Shown: positions 1 to 6,108, counted from the first letter of the stretch. The stretch: 11,300 bases of DNA from Candidatus Uhrbacteria bacterium RIFOXYB12_FULL_58_10 (GCA_943359495.1 CALRHY010000019.1:1-11300), one strand, 5' to 3'. Numbers and translations are program-made. The notes: a model not told the origin generated them from the letters alone.

Positions 1-263
1 TAACCACAGAGACACTCCGCAGTGCACTCATCATCAGCGCAGTCGGCGTCCCGAAAACAATTACTGGAAGTATGGTGCAGGACAGAACCATCCTCATTGA
101 TGTCGGTACCACGCGACTCGAAGACGGTTCCACCGTTGGCGACATCGCCGCAGCAGACTTTGTAGACCGCGATGTCTGGCTCACCCCCGTCCCCGGTGGC
201 GTTGGGCCAATGACCGTTGCCACGCTCCTAGCAAAGACGGTCGAGTGCGCAAAAAAAGAATAA
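1..263 (+). CDS. folD: Bifunctional methylenetetrahydrofolate dehydrogenase/cyclohydrolase, C-terminal part (5' end outside window)
   Basis: This is the last 87 or so codons of an open frame that enters from the left edge; the frame is open from base 3 and stops with TAA at 261-263. FolD interconverts 5,10-methylene-THF and 10-formyl-THF in the cytoplasm, using NADP. The C-terminal family signature is plain: a SAVGVPKTITG stretch (end of the Rossmann fold), then IDVGTTRLEDGSTVGDI, and the diagnostic TPVPGGVGPMTVATLL loop that helps form the substrate and cofactor pocket. The family more often has IDVGINR, so TTR is a small local variation. The catalytic Lys/Tyr region lies upstream of the window. 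The lysine-rich tail is encoded by an A-rich run that also acts as the T-tract of the opposing terminator. The identification is firm; the true start cannot be seen. Confidence 0.95.
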   Translation, partial: TTETLRSALIISAVGVPKTITGSMVQDRTILIDVGTTRLEDGSTVGDIAAADFVDRDVWLTPVPGGVGPMTVATLLAKTVECAKKE

Positions 264-296
264 AAAAAGACCATGGGGACGCGTTGTCCGCCATGG
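262..296 (-). terminator. Rho-independent terminator of the permease/2H-protein pair
   Basis: An inverted repeat (271-280 with 286-296, CCATGG ends, one bulged base, 5-base loop) lies 14 bases past the stop of the minus-strand gene at 310. On the minus strand it is followed by TCTTTTTTTA and then a second T-run inside the folD tail. There is no T-run on the plus-strand side, so it serves the minus strand and probably not folD. Confidence 0.8.
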
Positions 297-309
297 CAAG
301 TACCTCCGC

Positions 310-939
310 TTATGCGGCACGTCGACGAAACGACCACTCGCCCACGATCTCCAGCTGCCGTCCTTCGACACTGCGCAGAAGTCCGAAACGATCGAACACG
401 AAGATTCCCTTCTGAGAAGACCGAGAAAGTACTGCATCAAGTGGGGCGGTTTCACTCGCCGGCAGGCAGCACATGTGCTCAAAAATCCCTATCGAGCACT
501 CCGTCAAATCGATGTGCGGAAGAAACGTAATCTTCTCTGCCGTTTTTCTGTCGCAGCCGACCGGCGGCGGTGGAAACCGCACAAGTTGATCCGGCAGTCC
601 GAATCGTTTCAGCGCCTCGCAACAGGTCTGACTAAGCTTTTCCACGCCTTGCTGGTGAAGCAGCATGCAGTACCGACGTCCGAAAAGACCGAGCCTTCCG
701 TGATCCAGCCGAACTGGCGAAGTGATGCTTGCCACCATCAGATGAAACACGGAAACGATCTCGCGCTCATCCGCCGAAACAAACGGTCCGCAGATAAGGC
801 AGGTCCGAGGAGCGACTACCTGGCAATCAACAGGGACCTCCCCGTTCCTTTTTGGATAGGCTTCGCTGATCTGTCTCGCGATCTCCGCAAGGAACGTGTC
901 CGAGCAACCATCCGGCAACAAACCGACGTAGTATTCCAT
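310..939 (-). CDS. Degenerate 2H phosphoesterase / 2'-5' RNA ligase-like protein
   Basis: 209 residues if started at the ATG at 939. That start is preceded by GTAGGGGGTAGAAAG, the only clear Shine-Dalgarno in the window, and begins MEYYVGLLPD as LigT-like proteins commonly do. A longer TTG start at 990 would overlap the upstream stop and is less likely. The fold layout matches the 2H superfamily (LigT/CPDase/AKAP18-like): a first motif at residues 44-53 (PRTCLICGPF, where the family has PHxTLxGPF) and a second at 141-145 (PHIDL, where the family has PHxTL). The first catalytic His is thus Arg45, and the Thr/Ser positions are Cys47 and Asp144; only His142 remains. It has eleven cysteines, many for a cytoplasmic protein of this size. 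The activity is probably altered or lost. The 2H assignment rests on these motifs and the surrounding strand pattern, so it is moderate. It is the second gene after the permease and shares its transcript. Confidence 0.6.
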   Translation of the reverse strand: MEYYVGLLPDGCSDTFLAEIARQISEAYPKRNGEVPVDCQVVAPRTCLICGPFVSADEREIVSVFHLMVASITSPVRLDHGRLGLFGRRYCMLLHQQGVEKLSQTCCEALKRFGLPDQLVRFPPPPVGCDRKTAEKITFLPHIDLTECSIGIFEHMCCLPASETAPLDAVLSRSSQKGIFVFDRFGLLRSVEGRQLEIVGEWSFRRRAA

Positions 940-942
940 CTT

Positions 943-953
943 TCTACCCCCTA
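943..953 (-). promoter_or_regulatory. Shine-Dalgarno deciding the start at 939
   Basis: On the minus strand GTAGGGGGTAG lies just upstream of the ATG at 939. It is the only strong purine-rich ribosome-binding site seen in the window and favours 939 over the TTG at 990. Confidence 0.6.
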
Positions 954-986
954 CAAATTGAACTTTGTCACTCTCCAGAAAGGCTG

Positions 987-2138
987 TCAACGAGCAACCA
1001 AACGAGCAACAACGGCGCAGACAGAAAGGCTGACAAAAACCAACAAAAAGAGGTTCACTCCCCAGGTTGGTACCTGTAAGAAAAACTCTGGTTTCCGAGC
1101 GCCTTTTTTACGAGAGACGAGGTACGCACGGCAGATGAGGATGGTATCCGTGATACCGAAAAACGAACCAACTAATCCAAGGATTGGCAAAAACTGTTGG
1201 ACGCCCGAACAAAAAAAGACGACGGGCATGCCGAGCGCGGCAATGGCGGAACGGACAGGTGATAAGTGATAGTCCAGACGAAACATGTCTCGAAGATACA
1301 GCCCGGCCGAAAAAAAGGACGTGCTCACTGCAAGGACACCCAGAATCGCACCGATTGCCACCACAGAAGGTCCCAAAAAGGGCACGAGGCCATTGATGGC
1401 GTCATCCGTGGTTCCTTGGCCGGAGACAGCAAAAACCACAACACCAAAAAGTGTCGTCAAAAGTGTTGCAAAAAATCCGCCCAACAAAATCGTTGGCGCA
1501 ATCTGCGTTTCTTGGTGGCGCAGCAAATCGCGCACGTTCGCAATGGCGCTTGAGCCATATAATGCAAAGAGCAGCACGCCGTACTGGGAAAAGAATTGCG
1601 TGTGTAAGTCAAACGAAAATCCGGCAATGTCGGCGTGCGGCAAAAGACGCGCGACAAAAAAAACAAAGGTCACTATCAACGCGCTCGTCACCCAAAATTC
1701 CATCTTCCCAACAAAACCGATTCCTGCGATCACGACAATGGAACACATGATATAAAATCCCAACTGCCAGATCCATAAGGGAAAAGAAACGAACGGGGAA
1801 AAGAGAATGGAAAGAAATATTCCACCAAGCAATAAGTACGCAAGCAGCGCGCCCCAGAATCCGATGACCGCAGAAATTGCCTGCACCGTCCCAAGAGACG
1901 GATGCAGATACAGCCGCACCATTCCCGGCAAACGCATACTGCCTTTCGTCCGCAAAATCGCCTCAGCAACCATGAGCGACAAAAACGTCAACATCGCTCC
2001 AAGAAACAGCGTCAGTGCCACACCGCGTCCCAGTCCGAGCCGAAGATAGATGCTCGGAACTGCAAAAAGACCGGCACCAATAATAGTGCCGACCAATGTC
2101 ATAAACGCACGAACGCGCACCGAAATCCCCCATTGCAT
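987..2138 (-). CDS. Aromatic amino acid permease-like transporter (HAAAP/APC superfamily)
   Basis: A 383-residue polytopic inner-membrane protein with about eleven hydrophobic segments. Residues 17-28 (GTIIGAGLFAVP) form the unwound first helix typical of hydroxy/aromatic amino acid permeases and wider APC-fold carriers, where the substrate amine and carboxylate bind. Family knowledge suggests proton-coupled uptake of Trp/Tyr or a similar amino acid; the substrate cannot be read from sequence. Length fits the family (about 380-420). I chose the ATG at 2138 because the protein then starts just before the first helix. Upstream in-frame starts (GTG at 2174, ATG at 2165) would put the TATACT box inside the gene. 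It is first in a two-gene unit with the 2H-like protein (stop to next ATG 47 bases) and is divergent from dnaB. An amino acid importer fits an auxotrophic, host- or community-dependent lifestyle. Confidence 0.8.
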   Translation of the reverse strand: MQWGISVRVRAFMTLVGTIIGAGLFAVPSIYLRLGLGRGVALTLFLGAMLTFLSLMVAEAILRTKGSMRLPGMVRLYLHPSLGTVQAISAVIGFWGALLAYLLLGGIFLSILFSPFVSFPLWIWQLGFYIMCSIVVIAGIGFVGKMEFWVTSALIVTFVFFVARLLPHADIAGFSFDLHTQFFSQYGVLLFALYGSSAIANVRDLLRHQETQIAPTILLGGFFATLLTTLFGVVVFAVSGQGTTDDAINGLVPFLGPSVVAIGAILGVLAVSTSFFSAGLYLRDMFRLDYHLSPVRSAIAALGMPVVFFCSGVQQFLPILGLVGSFFGITDTILICRAYLVSRKKGARKPEFFLQVPTWGVNLFLLVFVSLSVCAVVARLVAR

Positions 2139-2144
2139 GAAGAT

Positions 2145-2173
2145 AGTATAGCGAAAAAACAACATTGCCTCCA
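2145..2173 (-). promoter_or_regulatory. Probable promoter of the permease gene
   Basis: TATACT (2145-2150 on the minus strand) matches the -10 consensus at 5 of 6 positions. Only a weak -35 (TGGAGG, 2168-2173) lies at the 17-base spacing. The -10 box ends 6 bases before the ATG at 2138, so a transcript would start almost at the initiation codon. Confidence 0.45.
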
Positions 2174-2200
2174 CCCTTGCCCGAGAGACATAAAACAGCG

Positions 2201-2209
2201 TACTATACG
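2201..2209 (+). promoter_or_regulatory. Weak candidate -10 region for dnaB
   Basis: Overlapping TACTAT (2201-2206) and TATACG (2204-2209) lie 22-30 bases before the dnaB ATG. No convincing -35 is seen; TTGCCC at 2176-2181 is off-spacing. The same bases read TATAGT on the minus strand, so the box could serve either direction. Confidence 0.3.
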
Positions 2210-2230
2210 AAACCAGAAACCCCTTTGCGT

Positions 2231-3640
2231 ATGGCGCTTACTTCGCGCGTTCCACCTCATTCGATTGAAGCTGAACAATCGCTGATTGGCAGCTTATTGT
2301 TGGATAAAGACGCCATGATCAAAGTCGGTGATATTGTCACGCCAGACGATTTTTATCGTGATGCGCACCGGATCATTTTCGAAGCAATCCTCGATCTCTT
2401 CCGCAAGCACGAGCCTGTTGATCTCCTTTCCCTGGCCAGTAAACTGAGCGACCAAAAAAATCTTGAGTCCATCGGCGGTCGCACCTATCTCCTTGAACTC
2501 GCCAACATGGTGCCGACTGCGGCGCATATCGTGCATTACGCAAACATCGTCCAGAAAAAAGCCACACTGCGCCGCATGATCTCTGTGGCTGCAGACATCA
2601 CCGGCATGGGCTTTGCCGAAAATGAAGATGTCGAAGATTTGCTCGACCAAGCAGAGTCGAAGCTGATGAACGTCTCACAGAAGTTTTTAAAAAAAGCATT
2701 CATCCCCATCCAAAGCGTCCTCGAAGATGCCTTTGAACGTATCGACGAACTGCACCGCGAAAAAGGAAAGCTGCGTGGGATCTCGACCGGCTATCGCGAA
2801 CTCGACGGGCTGCTCGGTGGCTTGCAAAAGTCCGACCTTGTTATTCTCGCAGCGCGTCCATCTGTCGGAAAAACATCATTTGCGCTCGACATCGCCCGGC
2901 ATATCGCGGTGAAAAACCGCGTCCCCACTGGCATCTTCTCTCTCGAAATGTCCAAAGAACAGTTGGTAGACCGTTTTATTTGTGCCGAAGCCGGTGTCGA
3001 CTTATGGAAGATGCGCACCGGCCGCCTTTCGGATCAAGGAACGGATAACGAATTCACTCGCATTGGGCACGCCTTGGGAACGCTTGCCGAATCCCCCATC
3101 TTCATCGACGACTCGCCGTCGGCAAACATCATGGAGATCCGTACCAAAGCGCGGCGCCTCCAAATGGAGCACGGCTTGGGCGTCATCATCGTCGACTACT
3201 TGCAGCTCATGGAAGGCCGGGCAAAATCCGACAACCGCGTTCAGGAAATTGCCGAGATCAGCCGCGCCCTCAAAGGCATTGCTCGTGAACTCAATGTCCC
3301 GGTCCTGGCACTGTCGCAGCTCTCCCGCGCCGTCGAACTGACCAAGCCAGCCATCCCCAAATTGGCCCACTTGCGCGAATCAGGATCCATCGAACAGGAT
3401 GCCGACGTCGTCATGTTCATCTACCGCAAAGCAGCAGACAAAAACTATCGCCTCGAAGAACTGTCGCCGGAAGAACGGCATTCTGCAGAAATCCATATTG
3501 CCAAACACCGCAATGGACCAACGGGCATGGTAAAATTGTTTTTCGATGAACAGCGCGTCTCGTTCCGTAACCTCGACACGCGTCACAGCGGCGCCAACAT
3601 GCCGCCGCCGCCGAATTCAGCAGTCGCAACACCCTTCTAA
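2231..3640 (+). CDS. dnaB: Replicative DNA helicase DnaB
   Basis: A 469-residue protein of normal family length. It forms the ring-shaped hexamer that unwinds the lagging-strand template and binds primase. Residues 1-150 are the N-terminal primase-interacting domain (opening VPPHSIEAEQSLIGSLL), followed by a linker and the RecA-like motor from about 183. Visible motor elements are Walker A ARPSVGKTS (208-216), the catalytic Glu in SLEM (Glu239), Walker B IIVDYLQL with Asp322, the LSQLSR segment (361-366), LRESGSIEQDAD (381-392) and the arginine-finger motif KHRNGPTG (425-432). No intein is present. I use the ATG at 2231, giving the usual MALTSRVPPHS-type start; an ATT-containing upstream extension to 2165 would overlap the promoter region and lacks family similarity. 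The tail beyond residue 450 is short and proline-rich. It is followed by ybaB and recR on the same strand. Confidence 0.97.
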   Translation: MALTSRVPPHSIEAEQSLIGSLLLDKDAMIKVGDIVTPDDFYRDAHRIIFEAILDLFRKHEPVDLLSLASKLSDQKNLESIGGRTYLLELANMVPTAAHIVHYANIVQKKATLRRMISVAADITGMGFAENEDVEDLLDQAESKLMNVSQKFLKKAFIPIQSVLEDAFERIDELHREKGKLRGISTGYRELDGLLGGLQKSDLVILAARPSVGKTSFALDIARHIAVKNRVPTGIFSLEMSKEQLVDRFICAEAGVDLWKMRTGRLSDQGTDNEFTRIGHALGTLAESPIFIDDSPSANIMEIRTKARRLQMEHGLGVIIVDYLQLMEGRAKSDNRVQEIAEISRALKGIARELNVPVLALSQLSRAVELTKPAIPKLAHLRESGSIEQDADVVMFIYRKAADKNYRLEELSPEERHSAEIHIAKHRNGPTGMVKLFFDEQRVSFRNLDTRHSGANMPPPPNSAVATPF

Positions 3641-3715
3641 TTAACAAAACGCAAAACGCGTAACACGAATCCTGTCGACGTTTCGCATTGCGAGTTTCGC
3701 ATTTCGCTTCTCTCT
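3641..3715 (+). repeat. Low-complexity spacer between dnaB and ybaB
   Basis: This 75-base spacer contains short degenerate repeats built on TTTCGCA/AACGCAAAACGCG, for example TTTCGCATTGCGAG then TTTCGCATTTCGC, and ends in the pyrimidine run CTTCTCTCT directly before the ybaB ATG. No terminator or Shine-Dalgarno is seen, so dnaB-ybaB read-through is possible. Confidence 0.4.
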
Positions 3716-4015
3716 ATGTTCTCCAAGCTCAAACAGATCAAAGACCTCCGCGACCAAGCAAAATCGATTCAATCCGCTCTGGTCCACGAATCCGCCGAAG
3801 GAACCGCCGCCTGGAACAAAATCAAAGTGATCATGAATGGCAACCTCGAAGTCACCGCCGTCACCATCGATCCCGAACTCCTTACGCGCGACCAGCAAGA
3901 GAAAGTACAGACAGGCATCAAAGAAGCGACCAATGATGTCATCAAGAAAATGCAAAAAGTCATGGCCGAAAAAATCCAAAAGATGGGCGGTTTGAATCTG
4001 CCGGGGATGTCGTAA
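3716..4015 (+). CDS. ybaB: YbaB/EbfC-family nucleoid-associated protein
   Basis: 99 residues, the usual size for this family. YbaB/EbfC forms a tweezer-like dimer that binds DNA and is often encoded next to recR. The protein begins MFSKLKQIKDLRDQAKSIQ, an amphipathic helix like the family's opening Met/Lys-rich helix, then a three-strand core with the KVIMNGNLEVTAVTIDPELL stretch (residues about 38-57; the family has a similar G-x-x-x-V-x-x-V-x-I-D-P). It closes with a charged helix ending MQKVMAEKIQKMGGLNLPGM, rich in Met/Gly as is typical. The ATG at 3716 is preceded by a pyrimidine run and no Shine-Dalgarno. A 73-base spacer separates it from recR. In many bacteria this gene sits between dnaX and recR; here dnaB takes the upstream place. 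Confidence 0.9.
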   Translation: MFSKLKQIKDLRDQAKSIQSALVHESAEGTAAWNKIKVIMNGNLEVTAVTIDPELLTRDQQEKVQTGIKEATNDVIKKMQKVMAEKIQKMGGLNLPGMS

Positions 4016-4088
4016 GTGAATAGGCCAGTAGACCGATCGAACTACTCCCCTACTGACTACTCCCTTATTCCCTACTCGCCGTCTTCGT
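4016..4088 (+). repeat. Pyrimidine-rich spacer with CTACTCCC repeats
   Basis: The 73 bases between ybaB and recR carry repeated ACTACTCCC units (ACTACTCCCCTACTG then ACTACTCCCTTATTCC) and related CCTACT/CCTA words, then CGTCTTCGT before the recR ATG. No hairpin terminator, promoter or Shine-Dalgarno is visible. Confidence 0.4.
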
Positions 4089-4691
4089 ATGCGCCCAAAA
4101 TTTCCCGTCCCTGTCGAGCATCTCCTAGCCTCCTTGAACAAACTTCCGGGTGTGGGACCGAAGACTGCGCTGCGGTATATGTATGCGATCTTGCGTTGGC
4201 AAAACCAAGACCGCGCAGGACTTGCGAGTGCGCTCCTTGAATTGAATGCGACGTTGCTGGTGTGCGCAAAATGCCACACCCTTTCCGACGTGAATCCGTG
4301 CTCGATCTGTGCAGATGGAAAACGCGACGCAACAACCGTCTGCATGGTCGCTGAACCACAAGATCTCCTGGCTATTGAATCTACTGGAATGTATACCGGG
4401 CGTTATTACGTCCTTGGTGCTGTTATCTCACCGCTTGATGGCGTGCGTCCAGAAGATCTACACACGCGCCCGCTGCTCGACCGCATTGCGACGGAAGGGA
4501 TCAGAGAAATCATCCTAGCATTTGATCCGGATGCAGAAGGTGAAACCACCACGCTCTTTCTCACCAAACTTTTGAAAACCCAACCCGTCATCATTTCTCG
4601 CCTCGGCCGTGGCATTCCAGTTGGCGGCGACTTGGAATACGCAGATACCATGACGCTGACCGACGCCCTTGCAGGAAGAAAAATTTTATAA
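4089..4691 (+). CDS. recR: Recombination protein RecR
   Basis: 200 residues, the standard length. RecR acts with RecO (and RecF) to load RecA at gaps and breaks. In order: helix-hairpin-helix LNKLPGVGPKTALRYM (16-31), a zinc-binding CxxC-x8-CxxC (Cys59, Cys62, Cys71, Cys74), a Toprim domain starting VCMVAEPQDLLAIE (84-97) with the acidic AFDPDAEGE (144-152), and the C-terminal GRGIPVGGDLEYAD (173-186) typical of RecR. All signature residues are present. The Toprim acidic segment has DPDAEGE where many homologues have NPTVEGE, a variation also familiar in the family. The start at 4089 places the HhH at the expected distance. Its stop lies 4 bases from the convergent nuclease gene, with no evident terminator between them. 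Confidence 0.96.
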   Translation: MRPKFPVPVEHLLASLNKLPGVGPKTALRYMYAILRWQNQDRAGLASALLELNATLLVCAKCHTLSDVNPCSICADGKRDATTVCMVAEPQDLLAIESTGMYTGRYYVLGAVISPLDGVRPEDLHTRPLLDRIATEGIREIILAFDPDAEGETTTLFLTKLLKTQPVIISRLGRGIPVGGDLEYADTMTLTDALAGRKIL

Positions 4692-4695
4692 CACG

Positions 4696-5298
4696 TCACT
4701 TCGTCTTTTTTCCATTACACGTTTCCGCCGCCCACAGACCGCGTCCGCCTTCCTTTGCTTCTTTCTGCGCCGCTTGAAATGCAGCTTGTTGTTGGTACGG
4801 GATTTTATACGTGTACTCGTATGCGTATCCGTCACGGATCATGGCATCGTTGATCATCAGCCCATCCTCTCGAGTGATGTACCGTAACAAGCGTGTATAC
4901 ACATCACGGTCATTTTGCGTTGGATCGGCAACCAAACGAACCTGCTTGCCGTCCAACAATGCATGCAGATGTGCTGAGGCTTCTTTGCCGAAACATTCCA
5001 CTTTTTTTCTTGGATCAACAGATTCTGGTGCGTTGATACCAATGAGTCGGATCCGCTCGGTTCCGCTGGCCATTTCTACATCAATCGTGTCGCCGTCAAC
5101 GACCTTCATCACCTTGAACGCTGGTTCAGGAACAACCTCTGGTTCTTTTGCTATTACAGGTCTATTGGCCAGCGCTGCGTCTTGGGGAGGAGCAAAAGAG
5201 ACGCCAGAAAAACTACTCGCCACCATGAAGAGCGCGACGATAGAGGTAAAGAAAATGGTCAGTGTTTTGCGGCGGATACGAAACAGCTTTTTTGCCAT
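4696..5298 (-). CDS. Thermonuclease (SNase-like), membrane-anchored or secreted
   Basis: 200 residues from the ATG at 5298 (an upstream TTG at 5322 is less likely). Residues 1-11 are basic, 12-30 hydrophobic (LTIFFTSIVALFMVASSF), so this is a signal peptide or N-terminal anchor with an Ala/Pro-rich linker to about 60. The SNase-fold domain follows: VVDGDT (67-71, metal-binding Asp68 and Asp70), RLIGINAPE (84-92, catalytic Arg84 and Glu92), GKEASAHLHALLDGK (104-118), DVYTRLLRYI (132-141, catalytic Arg136) and GRGLWA near the end. The Staphylococcus Asp40 position is Asn89. All three catalytic residues are present, so an active Ca-dependent extracytoplasmic nuclease is likely. It may scavenge nucleotides from external DNA/RNA, which would suit an organism with few biosynthetic pathways; that role is inference. 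Two cysteines (102, 194) could pair outside the membrane. It is transcribed separately from rplU. Confidence 0.9.
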   Translation of the reverse strand: MAKKLFRIRRKTLTIFFTSIVALFMVASSFSGVSFAPPQDAALANRPVIAKEPEVVPEPAFKVMKVVDGDTIDVEMASGTERIRLIGINAPESVDPRKKVECFGKEASAHLHALLDGKQVRLVADPTQNDRDVYTRLLRYITREDGLMINDAMIRDGYAYEYTYKIPYQQQAAFQAAQKEAKEGGRGLWAAETCNGKKTK

Positions 5299-5330
5299 AC
5301 AAGAAGGGTCCAAGGAAAACAAACACTGAC

Positions 5331-5336
5331 AGTATA
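5331..5336 (-). promoter_or_regulatory. Probable -10 box for the thermonuclease gene
   Basis: TATACT on the minus strand, 32 bases before the ATG at 5298. A -35 at normal spacing would lie in the T-rich flank of the rplU terminator (TTGTTT or TTTTGT at 5352-5359) and is weak. Confidence 0.4.
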
Positions 5337-5354
5337 CGCTCTCCGTCTCTGAAA

Positions 5355-5390
5355 CAAAAAAACACTCCCGAAATTCGGGAGTGTTTTTTT
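5355..5390. terminator. Strong hairpin terminator after rplU (sequence is bidirectional)
   Basis: Perfect inverted repeat AACACTCCCGAA / TTCGGGAGTGTT (5361-5372 with 5374-5385) with A/T runs on both sides. On the minus strand it follows the rplU stop (5393) and ends in a T-run, so it is the rplU terminator. The plus-strand T-run makes it usable both ways, but no plus-strand gene ends here. Confidence 0.9.
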
Positions 5391-5392
5391 GT

Positions 5393-5707
5393 TTACGCCT
5401 TGATCGAATCGATCTTCAGTGTGGTGTATGGCTGGCGGTGGCCGACATTGCGCGTGTAGCGCACCTTTGGCTTGTATTTGACCACGGAGACCTTATCCGC
5501 ACGGTCATGCTTGACCACGGTTGCCGATACTTTAGCCCCGGAAACGAGCGGCGAACCGACTTTGACCGCAGTCGCCTCTTCGTCAGAAACCAGCAAGACT
5601 TCCAAATCATGCTTGGAACCTTCAGCAATTTCAAGCTTTTCAACGCGAAGTGCGTCCCCTTCCCTCACCAAATATTGTTTTCCTCCCGTGCGAACAATAG
5701 CAAACAT
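5393..5707 (-). CDS. rplU: 50S ribosomal protein L21
   Basis: 104 residues, full length for bL21, a large-subunit protein that binds 23S rRNA. It starts MFAIVRTGGKQYLVREGD, the hallmark of the family, continues with a KVGSPLVSGAKVSATVVKH stretch (residues about 49-67) and ends with KYKPKVRYTRNVGHRQPYTTLKI (about 77-99), the basic rRNA-binding tail containing the conserved RxxGHRQxxTxxxI signature. The usual downstream partner rpmA (L27) is not here; a strong terminator follows directly, so rplU is a single-gene unit. It has its own near-consensus promoter just upstream and no Shine-Dalgarno. Confidence 0.97.
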   Translation of the reverse strand: MFAIVRTGGKQYLVREGDALRVEKLEIAEGSKHDLEVLLVSDEEATAVKVGSPLVSGAKVSATVVKHDRADKVSVVKYKPKVRYTRNVGHRQPYTTLKIDSIKA

Positions 5708-5733
5708 ACAAAGCAGTATAAGACAGTGCGTGG

Positions 5734-5762
5734 AGTATACAAAAGCCTAGGGAAATCGTCAA
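5734..5762 (-). promoter_or_regulatory. rplU promoter
   Basis: On the minus strand TTGACG (5757-5762), 17 bases, then TATACT (5734-5739): 5 of 6 consensus matches at each box with ideal spacing. It would give a leader of about 20 bases. A second TATACT (5715-5720) lies 7 bases before the ATG but has a poorer -35, and could give a nearly leaderless transcript. Confidence 0.7.
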
Positions 5763-5784
5763 CACGGCCACTCGGCCGATGCCC

Positions 5785-6101
5785 TTAGGGGGTTTGGGGG
5801 ACGGCGACTGTTTGAGCACTGTTGCCCTCACGCAGGCAGCCCCAAAGGGGACCCTTCGGGTGGATCCACGATGTCGGTACCAGTCTCATCGTTCGTCCGA
5901 CATTCTTTTGGCGAATCCCAAAAGAATCAAAAAGATTTTGGGGGATGGCGAAACTCGGACTATGCATGCGCCCTCCGCGAGTTCTTTCTGCAATGTCTTT
6001 ACTAAAGACATTGCACCCTGAGCCTGTCGAAGGGTTACCTAGCAACTGGCTCTGGGCAGAACCAAGGAGCTCAAACAGTCGCCGTCCCCCAAACCCCCTA
6101 A
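5785..6101. repeat. 317-base element bounded by perfect 33-base inverted repeats, with internal hairpins
   Basis: This fills most of the 424-base gap between rplU and the DUF192 gene. The outer arms (5785-5817 and 6069-6101) are exact reverse complements over 33 bases; the left arm begins TTAGGGGGTTTGGGGG and the right ends CCCCCAAACCCCCTAA. The stem may continue imperfectly inward (TGCCC 5823-5827 with GGGCA 6054-6058). Inside are local hairpins: CCCC/GGGG (5840-5850), ACCC-TTC-GGGT (5851-5861), the palindrome GTGGATCCAC (5860-5869), ATGTCGG/CCGACAT (5871-5877, 5897-5903), a 10-bp stem (5902-5911, 5918-5927), AACTCG/CGAGTT (5952-5957, 5978-5983) and a 12-bp stem with 3-base loop (5989-6000, 6004-6015). 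No target-site duplication is obvious at the edges and no transposase is present. Open frames across it look like repeat translations, not genes. It may be a structured RNA or a MITE/REP-like repeat; I do not recognise it as tmRNA, RNase P, SRP or 6S RNA. Confidence 0.8.
6015..6035. repeat. CCTGAGCCTGTCGAAGG interspersed-type repeat
   Basis: CCTGAGCCTGTCGAAGG (within 6015-6035) closely matches a short sequence I recall as a common intergenic repeat in many bacterial genomes (reverse complement CCTTCGACAGGCTCAGG; spurious translation HPEPVEG or HPELVEG). ACCCT/AGGGT at its ends can pair. It lies inside the inverted-repeat element, beside the 12-bp hairpin. Confidence 0.6.
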
Positions 6102-6108
6102 CGATATC

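Noticed and set aside
475..1269. 264-codon plus-strand open frame opposite the 2H-like and permease genes
   Set aside because: Low-complexity basic translation with no motifs, lying across two minus-strand genes that have clear family features.
5785..5803. G-quadruplex from GGGGG-TTT-GGGGG
   Set aside because: Only two long G-runs occur close together; a four-run intramolecular quadruplex is not supported.
6069..6101. ACAGTCGCCG in the right arm, also found in some RNase P RNAs
   Set aside because: The rest of the RNase P core (GAGGAAAGTCC region and the 3' ACAGAA-type segment in context) is absent, and the arm is fully paired with the left arm.
5785..6101. tmRNA, SRP RNA or 6S RNA
   Set aside because: No tRNA-like T-arm, CCA end, tag-coding frame, GGTAA SRP loop or 6S central bubble could be recognised.
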